From a bacterium (GTDB lineage Bacteria; SZUA-79; Acidulodesulfobacterales; Acidulodesulfobacteraceae), in assembly GCA_021800745.1 (NCBI GenBank), contig JAJYYS010000104.1, forward strand, positions 1 through 5,721: a DNA stretch of 5,721 nt, in the 5' to 3' direction. Both the position numbers and the translations under genes were made by a program. Below, piece after piece: positions 1-5,721 of this stretch. Position 1 is the stretch's first letter. Each line of letters opens with the position of its first letter. The notes below the pieces were generated by a model. That model ran no database searches and had not been told where the DNA came from. It was given only the letters and a program-made list of their open reading frames with translations.

Positions 1-846
1 GATCTTGCTTACGTAACCGAATTTACCCGCGATGCCGTTCCAAAACACTTCATAGAGGTAAATGATATGGCTTTAAGAAAGCTTGGTTATTCTAAAAATG
101 AATTTTTAAAATTAAGCCACCTTAATATTATAAACGCAACCAATGAAGAGATATTAAACATGATGAAGCTTTTGTTTGAAAAAGGTACGATGACTTATAC
201 TACCGAAATCAAAACAAAAGACGGAAAGATAATACCTTTTGAAGTTACCAGCCGCATACATATAACTCAAGGTCAACCCCCTATAGGGATATGCATCGCA
301 AGAGATATAACAGACAGAGTCAAAATGGAAAACGAACTTAAAAGATTATCTGAAGTAGATCCTTTAACCGGAGCATATAACAGAAATAAATATAAAGAGA
401 TTATCGGAAAAGAAATGGATAGGGCAAAAAGACATAAATATCCTCTTTCCGCCATAATGACCGACGTAGATTTTTTTAAAGCAATAAACGATACCTACGG
501 ACATGTAACCGGCGACGAGGTATTAAAAGATATTGTTTCGCTTATAATGAAAAACATAAGAAGCGGGGATTATTTAATAAGATGGGGCGGAGAGGAGTTT
601 TTAATAATAGCGCCTTACGCTTCTTTAAATAATGCTTATTTGCTAGCCGAAAAATTGAGAATTCAGGCTGAATTACAATATTTTTCGTCTAAAGGCATAA
701 TGATCACTTTAAGTTTCGGTATTGCAGAACTTATAGAGAAAGAAAACGAAATATCTTTTATAAAAAGAGCCGACAATGCACTATATAAGGCGAAAAACAG
801 CGGAAGAAACAGAAGCGTAATTTTTGATGAGAAATCAACCTATTAA
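1..846 (+). CDS. PAS-GGDEF diguanylate cyclase, 5'-truncated by the window
   Basis: This protein makes the second messenger c-di-GMP from two GTP molecules, probably in the cytoplasm. The reading frame is open from base 1. An ATG at 67 falls inside a PAS core (FIEVNDMALRKLGYS), so it is not the true start and the gene begins before the window. In the 281 visible residues, a PAS domain spans about 1-105 and ends in the usual ARDITDR motif. A short linker helix follows, then a GGDEF domain from about 115 to 275. Visible signatures are DPLTGAYNR (120-128), the metal-binding acidic pair in TDVD (155-157), NDTYGH, the active-site GGEEF (196-200), and RSGD (187-190) exactly five residues before it, which matches the allosteric inhibition site. 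All catalytic motifs look intact, so it should be active. The PAS ligand is unknown, and further sensor or membrane domains may lie upstream. It converges on the larger cyclase but is only moderately similar to it in the GGDEF domain. Confidence 0.95.
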   Translation, partial: DLAYVTEFTRDAVPKHFIEVNDMALRKLGYSKNEFLKLSHLNIINATNEEILNMMKLLFEKGTMTYTTEIKTKDGKIIPFEVTSRIHITQGQPPIGICIARDITDRVKMENELKRLSEVDPLTGAYNRNKYKEIIGKEMDRAKRHKYPLSAIMTDVDFFKAINDTYGHVTGDEVLKDIVSLIMKNIRSGDYLIRWGGEEFLIIAPYASLNNAYLLAEKLRIQAELQYFSSKGIMITLSFGIAELIEKENEISFIKRADNALYKAKNSGRNRSVIFDEKSTY

Positions 847-881
847 ATAAATACATCAGACATTATTATTGCAGCCTTACT

Positions 882-905
882 ATATCGCAGTTGTCGATAT
901 TTTTT
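882..905 (+). terminator. candidate intrinsic terminator after the first cyclase
   Basis: The arms ATATCG (882-887) and CGATAT (895-900) form a perfect 6-bp stem with a 7-nt loop. Together with base 900 they are followed by a run of six T. The element lies 35 nt after the stop codon of the plus-strand cyclase, where a terminator is expected. The stem is short and has only two G-C pairs, so termination may be weak. Confidence 0.5.
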
Positions 906-946
906 GCCGGCAGGCTCAATGATTATATCAACGTTTAAGACAGCGG

Positions 947-1001
947 CGGCATTGTATTTTAATAAATTTATTAATTATCAAGAATTAAAGCTTTAATGCC
1001 G
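947..1001. repeat. nested AT-rich palindromes in the convergent spacer
   Basis: A 7-bp inverted repeat, CGGCATT (947-953) and AATGCCG (995-1001), encloses a 16-bp perfect palindrome of A and T only (959-974). A 14-bp palindrome, ATTAAAGCTTTAAT (984-997), overlaps the right arm. The spacer 847-1067 has no convincing open frame. No G-C-rich stem with a T-run is evident for the minus-strand gene that ends at 1068, so this structured stretch may mark its 3' end. Palindromes of this kind are fairly cheap in AT-rich DNA. Confidence 0.3.
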
Positions 1002-1067
1002 ACACAGAATATAGAACTTGTCCACCCAGCACTTTTATTGTTTATTATAGAGGTACGTAAATAATTG

Positions 1068-4046
1068 TCAGCGGCACGCTATGCGATTTCTTCCGGCGTT
1101 TTTTGCTTCATATAAAGCGGCGTCTGCCCTCTGAACGATTCGCTCAGGCTTATCTTTAGGCTTGACTCCCGTTATGCCGAAACTGCAAGTTACGGCAATC
1201 CCTATCTTAAAGTCGTGCTTTTCAACCATGAGCCTTAATCTTTCCGCTAACTCTTTTGCAGTCGAAATAGGAGTTTCCGGGGCTATTACCATAAACTCTT
1301 CTCCGCCATAGCGGGCAAAGAAATCTGTTGTCCTTAAGTTTTCAGATATAACGACGGAAAGCCCTTTGAGAATAATGTCTCCAGTTTCATGGCCGTACGT
1401 ATCGTTTATATTCTTAAAATGGTCTATATCGAACATTATCAAGGAAAGAGGCCTTATATATCTTAAGGCGATTTGCAGAAGTTCGGCAAGTTTATAGTCG
1501 AAAGAGCGGCGGTTGTTAATTCCCATCAGGGCATCTCGCTCGGATAGTTCTTTATACGTTTCTTTTTCCGTCAATATGCTTTGCTCATTAATAATCTGGG
1601 AGGTTACGTCGGAAAATATGGCAAGACCTGTATATTCGTTATTATAGATTGTCGCAGTCCTGAAAAGGTCTATATAAAGAGGTTTGCTGTCTTTGATATA
1701 TTTATAAATAATTCTGGAAGAAATTTCCTTATTACGGTGCATTTGAAATATGCCGCAATTTAAGTTATAAATCTGGTCTTCACTTATGCTGAAAAAATCG
1801 ACGGGGCTTAGACTTAAAAATTTCTCTTTAGTATAATTAAATAAATCAAGTAGGGCAAGGTTCGCGTAAAGAAATTTATTCCTATTACACAAAGTGATAC
1901 CTGAATGGATATTTTCTATGAGGACATTTAATAAATCCCTTTCCTGTTCCAGTTTTTTCCTTAAATCAACCATTTCTGTAATGTCGATAAAACTGGCTAT
2001 TCTCACTATCTCGCCTTTGTACCTGACGGAACCGGCGTAAATATAAACCCATAACTCTTCTCCGGATTTTTTAAATACTTTAAACGTTACGTAATGCTTG
2101 TAATTTATATCGGAAACGCCTGCTCTTATAGCGTTTTTGGCAAGTTTTTTATGCTCTTCGGCCAATATATCCCAGAAGCGCATACTCTTAAGTTCGCTTT
2201 CGGAGTAACCCAGCATATCCTGTAGAGCTGGATTTGCGTATATGAATTTTTCTTTATGCATGTCGAGCCCTACGGGCATATTGTCGACAAGAGCCCTGAA
2301 CATCTCTTCTGATTCTTTCAGTTTATCTTCTAATAGCTTTCTATCGGTAATGTCATAGAAAGTCCAGATAGTCACAGCTTTTCCTTTTATGTTAGCCGAT
2401 GAAGCCGATATTTCGACCCAGAAAAGAGTTTCGTCTTTATGTATAAAATTAAATATCCATTTTTTAGAAGTTTTTCCTCGGCTTGGAATATTTCGATAAG
2501 TTTCTCCCGCCTTCCTATATTCTTCGTCGTTGGGATAAAGCATTCTGGACGATTGACCGAGCAGTTCGTTTTCACTGTCGTACCCAAACATCTCAACCGT
2601 CCTTTGATTAACGTTGACCATATGCCTGTCGCTATCAGTAACTATGATTCCGGCTACGGTATTATTTAGAAGAGCCTCCTGCGTCGATAAAAGTTCATGC
2701 TCTATAGTTAAAGCATCTATGCCGTCAAGTCCGCGCGATATGTCTTTCGCTGTTTCTTCCAGTAATGATATAAGGTCTTCGTCGAATATATTTTCTTCTT
2801 CGTGATAAACCGCAAATAGACCCCATATTTTACCTGCCCTGTAAATGGGCAGAGCGGCGACTGACCTTATGCCAAAACATTCGGCAAGCTCCTTCCATAC
2901 GGCTAAATTAGGCGATTTCAAGAAAGAATTAGAATACTGCATTTTACCTTTGCGCCAGGCAGTACCGAATGTCCCAATACCTTCTGGAATATCGGGATTA
3001 ATAGATATTAAAGCGTCTTTAAGAATCCCCGTTTCTCCATAGGAAGCAATAAATCTGAATATTCCGTCATCATCCGGCCTGCCTATATAAGCAACTTTAA
3101 GGCGGGCGTATCTGACGGCTATTTCGCAAACTGATTTTAGCATCTCTGTTTCGCAGGTTTTTTGCGATATAATGTGATTTATTTGGGCCATGGCCGCGTT
3201 GAAATCGGCGATGCGTTTAAAGCGTTTTTCAGCCTTTATCTTTTCGGCAATATTCAATTCTGCCGATTCTTTCGCCATAATAAAAAGTAAAGACATATTA
3301 AATTTCATGAAAGATTGATAAGGCAAATCTGCGTCTCTGTAATAGCCTCTATTCAAAATATCTCGTAAAGCTAAGGCTTCATCCCGCGTTCTGCCGCGCA
3401 AAATATCTAAACTTGACATTGTCCGTTCAGTAAGTTTTCGGGATAGTTCTTCGCCGAATAGGGGCATGCTTGAAACAATTTCTTCCATATCTAATTTCGC
3501 AAGAGGCTTATACTTTTCGTTATAAACATCAGCTGTTATATTCCGAACCCAATCCATAAATGGCATAAAAAAGTTCGAGGAAGCTTCTTCTAATGAACCT
3601 TCCTTTATGGACTCGCCTAAAAGCATGTTTTCTTCTTCTGCAATGACCTTAAGATAGCCTAATGAGATATAATCGTTAATAATATTAAAAATACTTCTTA
3701 TATCGTCTATTATGTTATCGGAAATTCCCTTAACCGGAAAGGCGTCTGAGGAGCGCAAAACGGAAAAAAGCTTTTTGTTGAAAAAAAATTCTATTTCCCT
3801 TAAATAATTTCTTACATAAATAATGTTGATTAATCCGTAAAGCTCTTTACCTAAAGATTCATATGTATGTTTTATTTTTTTTATATTTCGGGCATAATAA
3901 TCGTCTATGGTTTCGGCAAGCCCCTCTTTGCGCAAGGGCTCAACTTCTTCCAAATTTACGGCTATGTTTTGTCCGGCTGAATTACCGCAAACCTTTCCAG
4001 CTTTTGATAATACATCTTCAAGCCAGTTTTTTAAAATTTGCTTCAT
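1068..4046 (-). CDS. multidomain sensor diguanylate cyclase (N-terminal helical region, GAF, 3x PAS, GGDEF)
   Basis: This 992-residue protein synthesises c-di-GMP under control of several cytoplasmic sensor domains. Residues 1-280 are predicted helical and charged, with no signal peptide or membrane segment, and match no family I can name. A GAF domain follows (about 295-438, with PEGIGTFGTAWRKGK and ALPIYRAGKIWGLFAVY). Then come three PAS domains: about 452-568 (ending YDITDR), 580-692 (ending FIDITE) and 705-816 (ending FSDVTSQ), the first two linked by a short coiled coil near 570-582 and the last two by another near 693-708. The GGDEF domain covers 825-990, with FDID (872-875), NDTYGHETGD, GGEEF (914-918) and the RTTD inhibition site (905-908). 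The DxLTGxxNR motif reads DALMGINNR, a mild deviation. The ATG at 4046 is the most upstream possible start, since an in-frame TAA lies two codons before it. No Shine-Dalgarno sequence precedes it, so initiation may be weak or leaderless. No phosphodiesterase domain is present. Confidence 0.95.
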   Translation of the reverse strand: MKQILKNWLEDVLSKAGKVCGNSAGQNIAVNLEEVEPLRKEGLAETIDDYYARNIKKIKHTYESLGKELYGLINIIYVRNYLREIEFFFNKKLFSVLRSSDAFPVKGISDNIIDDIRSIFNIINDYISLGYLKVIAEEENMLLGESIKEGSLEEASSNFFMPFMDWVRNITADVYNEKYKPLAKLDMEEIVSSMPLFGEELSRKLTERTMSSLDILRGRTRDEALALRDILNRGYYRDADLPYQSFMKFNMSLLFIMAKESAELNIAEKIKAEKRFKRIADFNAAMAQINHIISQKTCETEMLKSVCEIAVRYARLKVAYIGRPDDDGIFRFIASYGETGILKDALISINPDIPEGIGTFGTAWRKGKMQYSNSFLKSPNLAVWKELAECFGIRSVAALPIYRAGKIWGLFAVYHEEENIFDEDLISLLEETAKDISRGLDGIDALTIEHELLSTQEALLNNTVAGIIVTDSDRHMVNVNQRTVEMFGYDSENELLGQSSRMLYPNDEEYRKAGETYRNIPSRGKTSKKWIFNFIHKDETLFWVEISASSANIKGKAVTIWTFYDITDRKLLEDKLKESEEMFRALVDNMPVGLDMHKEKFIYANPALQDMLGYSESELKSMRFWDILAEEHKKLAKNAIRAGVSDINYKHYVTFKVFKKSGEELWVYIYAGSVRYKGEIVRIASFIDITEMVDLRKKLEQERDLLNVLIENIHSGITLCNRNKFLYANLALLDLFNYTKEKFLSLSPVDFFSISEDQIYNLNCGIFQMHRNKEISSRIIYKYIKDSKPLYIDLFRTATIYNNEYTGLAIFSDVTSQIINEQSILTEKETYKELSERDALMGINNRRSFDYKLAELLQIALRYIRPLSLIMFDIDHFKNINDTYGHETGDIILKGLSVVISENLRTTDFFARYGGEEFMVIAPETPISTAKELAERLRLMVEKHDFKIGIAVTCSFGITGVKPKDKPERIVQRADAALYEAKNAGRNRIACR

Positions 4047-4071
4047 GCGTTATATTATATATAATTTTAAA

Positions 4072-4089
4072 CATAATAAAAATATTATG
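4072..4089. repeat. 18-bp dyad upstream of the large cyclase
   Basis: CATAATA and TATTATG form a perfect 7-bp inverted repeat with a 4-bp centre, 26 bp before the start codon of the minus-strand cyclase. It would lie in the 5' leader if transcription starts near 4096. It could be a regulator site or a weak RNA hairpin. The A+T-rich setting makes chance occurrence plausible. Confidence 0.3.
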
Positions 4090-4102
4090 CGTGGTATAAT
4101 TT

Positions 4103-4130
4103 ATTATATTACATTATATTATAATAGCAA
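4103..4130 (-). promoter_or_regulatory. candidate sigma70-type promoter of the large cyclase
   Basis: Reading the minus strand, TTGCTA (4130-4125, four of six consensus bases) is followed after 16 bp by a perfect TATAAT (4108-4103). This predicts a transcription start near 4096 and a leader of about 50 nt. A second TATAAT at 4059-4054 would start transcription almost at the ATG, which could explain the lack of a ribosome binding site, but it has no credible -35 box. The spacer is so AT-rich that -10 look-alikes are common. Confidence 0.35.
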
Positions 4131-4151
4131 ATCCTTGGGATGGGGGTTTGC
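4127..4151. repeat. imperfect inverted repeat in the divergent spacer, possible operator
   Basis: GCAAATCC (4127-4134) and GGGTTTGC (4144-4151) are complementary over 8 bp apart from one T-G pair, around a 9-nt centre. The repeat overlaps the proposed -35 box of the minus-strand cyclase (4125-4130) and lies about 45 bp before the sodB promoter. A bound protein could therefore affect either gene. It includes the only G-rich run in this spacer. No known operator consensus is recognised. Confidence 0.3.
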
Positions 4152-4183
4152 ATAAAGGTTAAATTTATTTTGCTGCCGACTTT

Positions 4184-4212
4184 TTCATTTTATAAAAAAG
4201 TTGTGATATAAT
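4184..4212 (+). promoter_or_regulatory. sodB promoter with extended -10
   Basis: A perfect TATAAT at 4207-4212 is preceded by TG one base upstream (4204-4205), the extended -10 arrangement that reduces dependence on a -35 box. The -35 region is poor: TTCATT at 4184-4189 with 17-bp spacing, or TTTTCA at 4182-4187 with 19 bp. Transcription would start near 4219, giving a leader of about 43 nt that contains the ribosome binding site. Confidence 0.55.
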
Positions 4213-4242
4213 TATTATTAAATAATATATAGCACAACTTTT
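4196..4242. repeat. perfect 10-bp inverted repeat bracketing the sodB core promoter
   Basis: AAAAGTTGTG (4196-4205) and CACAACTTTT (4233-4242) are exact reverse complements separated by 27 bp. The left arm covers the TG of the extended -10, and the right arm lies just downstream of the predicted start site. Because the left arm is probably not transcribed, this looks more like a pair of protein-binding half-sites than an RNA hairpin. It could serve redox- or metal-responsive control of sodB. It does not match a Fur or OxyR consensus that I can recognise. Confidence 0.5.
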
Positions 4243-4261
4243 AATTATAAGGAGTATTAAA

Positions 4262-4843
4262 ATGGAACACAAACTGCCTGAATTACCTTTTCCTATGGAT
4301 GCGCTTCAGCCCCATATTTCCCGGGAAACCCTTGAATACCATTATGGGAAACACCATAATGCATATGTAAATAATCTGAATAACCTTATTAAGGGTACGG
4401 AATTTCAAGAACAGGGATTAGAAGACATTATTAAAAAATCGTCCGGCGGTATCTTTAATAATGCCGCTCAAGTGTGGAATCACACCTTTTATTGGCATTG
4501 CCTGTCTCCGAACAGCGAAGGCCGCCCCGAAGGAAATCTCGCAAAAGCGATCGATGCTAAGTTTGGTACTTTTGACGATTTTAAAAAGCAATTCAGCCAG
4601 ACGGCCGCCACTTTATTCGGGTCCGGCTGGGCATGGCTGGTTAAAAATCAAGACGGCACCATCGAACTGATGGCGACTAGCAACGCAGGCACGCCTATGA
4701 CTTCAGGTAAAACCGCCCTTCTAACCTGCGACGTATGGGAACATGCTTATTACATCGATTATCGCAACGCCAGGCCAAGTTATATCGAACATTACTGGAA
4801 TCTTGTAAATTGGAAATTCGTTGCCAAAAATTTCGGTTCTTAA
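4262..4843 (+). CDS. sodB: iron superoxide dismutase
   Basis: This enzyme converts superoxide to oxygen and hydrogen peroxide in the cytoplasm and works as a dimer in this family. The 193-residue length is the usual bacterial Fe-SOD size, with no signal peptide. The four metal ligands are visible: His27 (in [12 protein letters not shown]), His74 (in QVWNHTFYW), and Asp157 and His161 (in [13 protein letters not shown]). Tyr35 and His31 match the conserved second-sphere gateway residues. Gln70, before VWNH, sits where Fe-type enzymes carry the active-site Gln, while Mn-type enzymes usually place it near GTP later in the chain. This favours iron over manganese, although a cambialistic enzyme cannot be excluded. 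AAGGAG at 4249-4254, 7 nt before the ATG, supports the start. The gene stands alone, divergent from the large cyclase and convergent with the SQR-like unit, with its own promoter and a terminator hairpin 15 nt after its stop. Confidence 0.97.
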   Translation: MEHKLPELPFPMDALQPHISRETLEYHYGKHHNAYVNNLNNLIKGTEFQEQGLEDIIKKSSGGIFNNAAQVWNHTFYWHCLSPNSEGRPEGNLAKAIDAKFGTFDDFKKQFSQTAATLFGSGWAWLVKNQDGTIELMATSNAGTPMTSGKTALLTCDVWEHAYYIDYRNARPSYIEHYWNLVNWKFVAKNFGS

Positions 4844-4858
4844 CCGTCTAAACTATAA

Positions 4859-4896
4859 AAGAAAGGCATCCGTTTTCTTAAGAGGATGCCTTTCTT
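4859..4896. terminator. bidirectional intrinsic terminator between sodB and the 64-residue gene
   Basis: A perfect 13-bp stem pairs 4859-4871 with 4884-4896 (core GAAAGGCATCC and GGATGCCTTTC) around a 12-nt loop. It starts 15 nt after the sodB stop and lies 35 nt beyond the stop of the minus-strand small gene. In the minus direction the stem runs into a good T-rich tail (CTTTCTTTTAT). In the plus direction the tail is weaker (CTTTCTTAATG). It probably serves both converging units. Confidence 0.85.
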
Positions 4897-4931
4897 AATG
4901 CTTTACGATTATTTTTTGGCGGACGCTTTAT

Positions 4932-5126
4932 TTATTTATCCAGGAATCTGCCGTGCCCTTTCGATAAGACCTTCAACATCTTTAAGTTATAATATGCAAA
5001 CTTAACTAACTGCCACGGAATAAACGTTCTTATAAATACGGTATATTTAGTAGGCGCCATAAACGACCTCGCCTCTTTAGAATAAGGAACGTATTCGGTT
5101 ATGTCCTTTACGCTTTTATCTTCCAT
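4932..5126 (-). CDS. small protein of unknown function downstream of the SQR-like gene
   Basis: This is a 64-residue protein I cannot assign to a named family. It has an acidic N-terminus (1-20), then an aromatic, hydrophobic and basic middle (about 24-52, including MAPTKYTVFIRTFIPWQLVK), and a basic tail with GHGR. The middle could form an amphipathic helix at the membrane surface, but it has no clear transmembrane span or signal peptide and no metal-binding Cys or His cluster. The case for a real gene is good: GGAGG at 5141-5137 lies 10 nt before the ATG, a strong promoter precedes it, a terminator follows it, and it sits 65 bp behind the SQR-like gene on the same strand. I infer a role linked to that membrane-associated enzyme, such as an accessory subunit or stability factor. 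That role rests only on position and composition. Confidence 0.8.
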   Translation of the reverse strand: MEDKSVKDITEYVPYSKEARSFMAPTKYTVFIRTFIPWQLVKFAYYNLKMLKVLSKGHGRFLDK

Positions 5127-5160
5127 AATATATCTGCCTCCGGTTATTTTTTTAAAATTG

Positions 5161-5195
5161 AATTATTATTATATATTTCAGGCAAAAATTGTCAA
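5161..5195 (-). promoter_or_regulatory. consensus sigma70-type promoter for the 64-residue gene, overlapping the SQR-like stop codon
   Basis: On the minus strand a perfect TTGACA (5195-5190) and a perfect TATAAT (5173-5168) are 16 bp apart, predicting a start near 5161 and a leader of about 35 nt with GGAGG. The TGA stop codon of the SQR-like gene (5194-5192) lies within the -35 box. The small gene can therefore be transcribed independently as well as by read-through from the upstream gene. Confidence 0.7.
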
Positions 5196-5721
5196 TCAGG
5201 AATAAACTGCCATAAAAACTTCCCCTTCATCTTCCACATAAATAAGTAATGCAGCATATATTTAACCCAGTGTCCCGCAAGACCTATATCGCCGAAAGTA
5301 TAATTCAGATTTCTGCCAAATTTATATTTTTCGTAATTAGGAACTACTGGGTCCATGGTTAATAATGCGGCGGAGCCGCGCGTCATCGATTTGCCCATAG
5401 AGGTTATGCATATCGCTCCGAATTCCGTCATCGACGCCTCTTGCGTCGGCCCCTCGGCTCCATTCTTTACCATGTCGATGATGGAAAGAGCAACAGTATG
5501 CCCGATAATTCCCGATGCCATACCTGTTCTGGGGGGACTTGGAACTATAATGGTGCCGTCAGGTGCTTTAAAAGGCTTGCTTATAGGATGGGGCGGGGCA
5601 AAAGCTATTCCTGCGGCAAATATGTTCTTATAAACAGGATTATTATATTTTTTCGGCCAGTCCGAATTCTTCCATTCTTCAAAAGGTTTTGCCGCAGATG
5701 CGTAATCGGCATCGACTTTCA
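5192..5721 (-). CDS. sulfide:quinone oxidoreductase-like FAD-dependent oxidoreductase, C-terminal part (5' end beyond the window)
   Basis: Enzymes of this family oxidise sulfide, pass electrons through FAD to membrane quinone and sit peripherally on the membrane. The frame is open from the right edge to the TGA at 5194-5192, giving 175 visible residues. An ATG at 5521 lies inside a conserved block, so it is not the start. NIFAAGIA (32-39) matches the second FAD-contacting motif, with GIA where most disulfide-reductase relatives have GD, as is typical of SQRs. PPRTGMASG (62-70) fits the following FAD/quinone-site helix. Cys104 (in AICITSMG) is placed like the third redox cysteine of SQRs, and the LLTMDPVVPN stretch follows it as expected. 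The aromatic and basic C-terminus (about 146-175, GLAGHWVKYMLHYLFMWKMK) fits the amphipathic membrane anchor. The N-terminal Rossmann fold and the other cysteines are outside the window, so a different substrate remains possible. It is upstream of, and probably co-transcribed with, the 64-residue gene. Confidence 0.85.
   Translation of the reverse strand, partial: KVDADYASAAKPFEEWKNSDWPKKYNNPVYKNIFAAGIAFAPPHPISKPFKAPDGTIIVPSPPRTGMASGIIGHTVALSIIDMVKNGAEGPTQEASMTEFGAICITSMGKSMTRGSAALLTMDPVVPNYEKYKFGRNLNYTFGDIGLAGHWVKYMLHYLFMWKMKGKFLWQFIPD

Noticed and set aside
67..846. Treating the ATG at 67 as the start of the first cyclase
   Set aside because: The frame is open to base 1, and the residues encoded before and across 67 form one continuous PAS core, so the gene is truncated by the window.
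834..1067. A small gene or RNA in the convergent spacer
   Set aside because: I found no open frame with a ribosome site and no tRNA-like or riboswitch-like structure, only a short hairpin and AT palindromes.
2387..3042. Several plus- and minus-strand open frames of 60-76 codons inside the large cyclase
   Set aside because: They overlap a well-supported 992-residue gene with recognisable GAF and PAS domains, and show no motif of their own.
3207..4046. Globin-coupled sensor at the N-terminus of the large cyclase
   Set aside because: There is no histidine at a plausible proximal haem position: His60 is too early and the next, His291, lies at the start of the GAF domain.
3863..4155. Two overlapping plus-strand frames of 78 and 82 codons at the 5' end of the large cyclase
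   Set aside because: They lie antisense to the cyclase N-terminus, have low-complexity composition and run into the promoter spacer; they look like shadows.
4206..4232. Fur box in the AT-rich stretch between the repeat arms at sodB
   Set aside because: The ATAATTATTATT-like sequence resembles Fur hexamers only because it is almost all A and T; it lacks the GATAAT...ATTATC symmetry.
5192..5521. A separate 109-residue gene starting at 5521
   Set aside because: The same frame continues without a stop to the right edge and encodes conserved SQR-type motifs (NIFAAGIA, PPRTGMASG), so 5521 is an internal methionine.
5355..5633. A 92-codon plus-strand frame opposite the SQR-like gene
   Set aside because: It is antisense to a conserved coding region and encodes no recognisable protein.

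Overview
The window is AT-rich bacterial DNA with four complete or partial enzyme or signalling genes and one small gene. It suggests a Gram-negative-type bacterium that meets both oxygen and reduced sulfur: an iron superoxide dismutase lies beside the end of a sulfide:quinone oxidoreductase (SQR)-like flavoprotein, and two diguanylate cyclases fill the left two thirds. An acidophilic or sediment sulfur-cycling lineage (for example a deltaproteobacterial-grade group) would fit, but this is a guess from gene content and base composition. Nothing here fixes the taxonomy.

Layout. Positions 1-846 (+) hold the 3' part of a PAS-GGDEF diguanylate cyclase that begins before the window. It is followed by a short hairpin with a T-run and a 221-bp convergent spacer containing AT-only palindromes. 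Positions 1068-4046 (-) hold a complete 992-residue cytoplasmic sensor: a helical N-terminal region I cannot assign, then GAF, PAS, PAS, PAS and GGDEF. A 215-bp divergent spacer (4047-4261) carries promoters for this sensor and for sodB, plus three inverted repeats. sodB (4262-4843, +) is complete and has all metal ligands. It converges, across a good bidirectional hairpin terminator, on a minus-strand unit made of the SQR-like gene (5192 to beyond 5721, truncated by the window) followed by a 64-residue protein of unknown function (4932-5126). That small gene has its own near-perfect sigma70-type promoter, whose -35 box contains the stop codon of the SQR-like gene.

How the parts fit. The two cyclases would make c-di-GMP in response to different cytoplasmic signals. 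Both have the GGEEF active site and an RxxD product-inhibition site, and neither has an EAL or HD-GYP phosphodiesterase domain. The SQR-like enzyme would feed electrons from sulfide (or a related sulfur substrate) into the quinone pool, and SodB would remove superoxide formed during aerobic or microaerobic respiration. Their adjacency may be only loosely functional, because they are separate, convergent transcription units. I see no mobile element, CRISPR array, tRNA or rRNA. No clearly new multi-gene system is evident. The best leads are the unassigned N-terminal sensor region of the large cyclase, the small protein behind the SQR-like gene with its own promoter, and the inverted repeat bracketing the sodB promoter.
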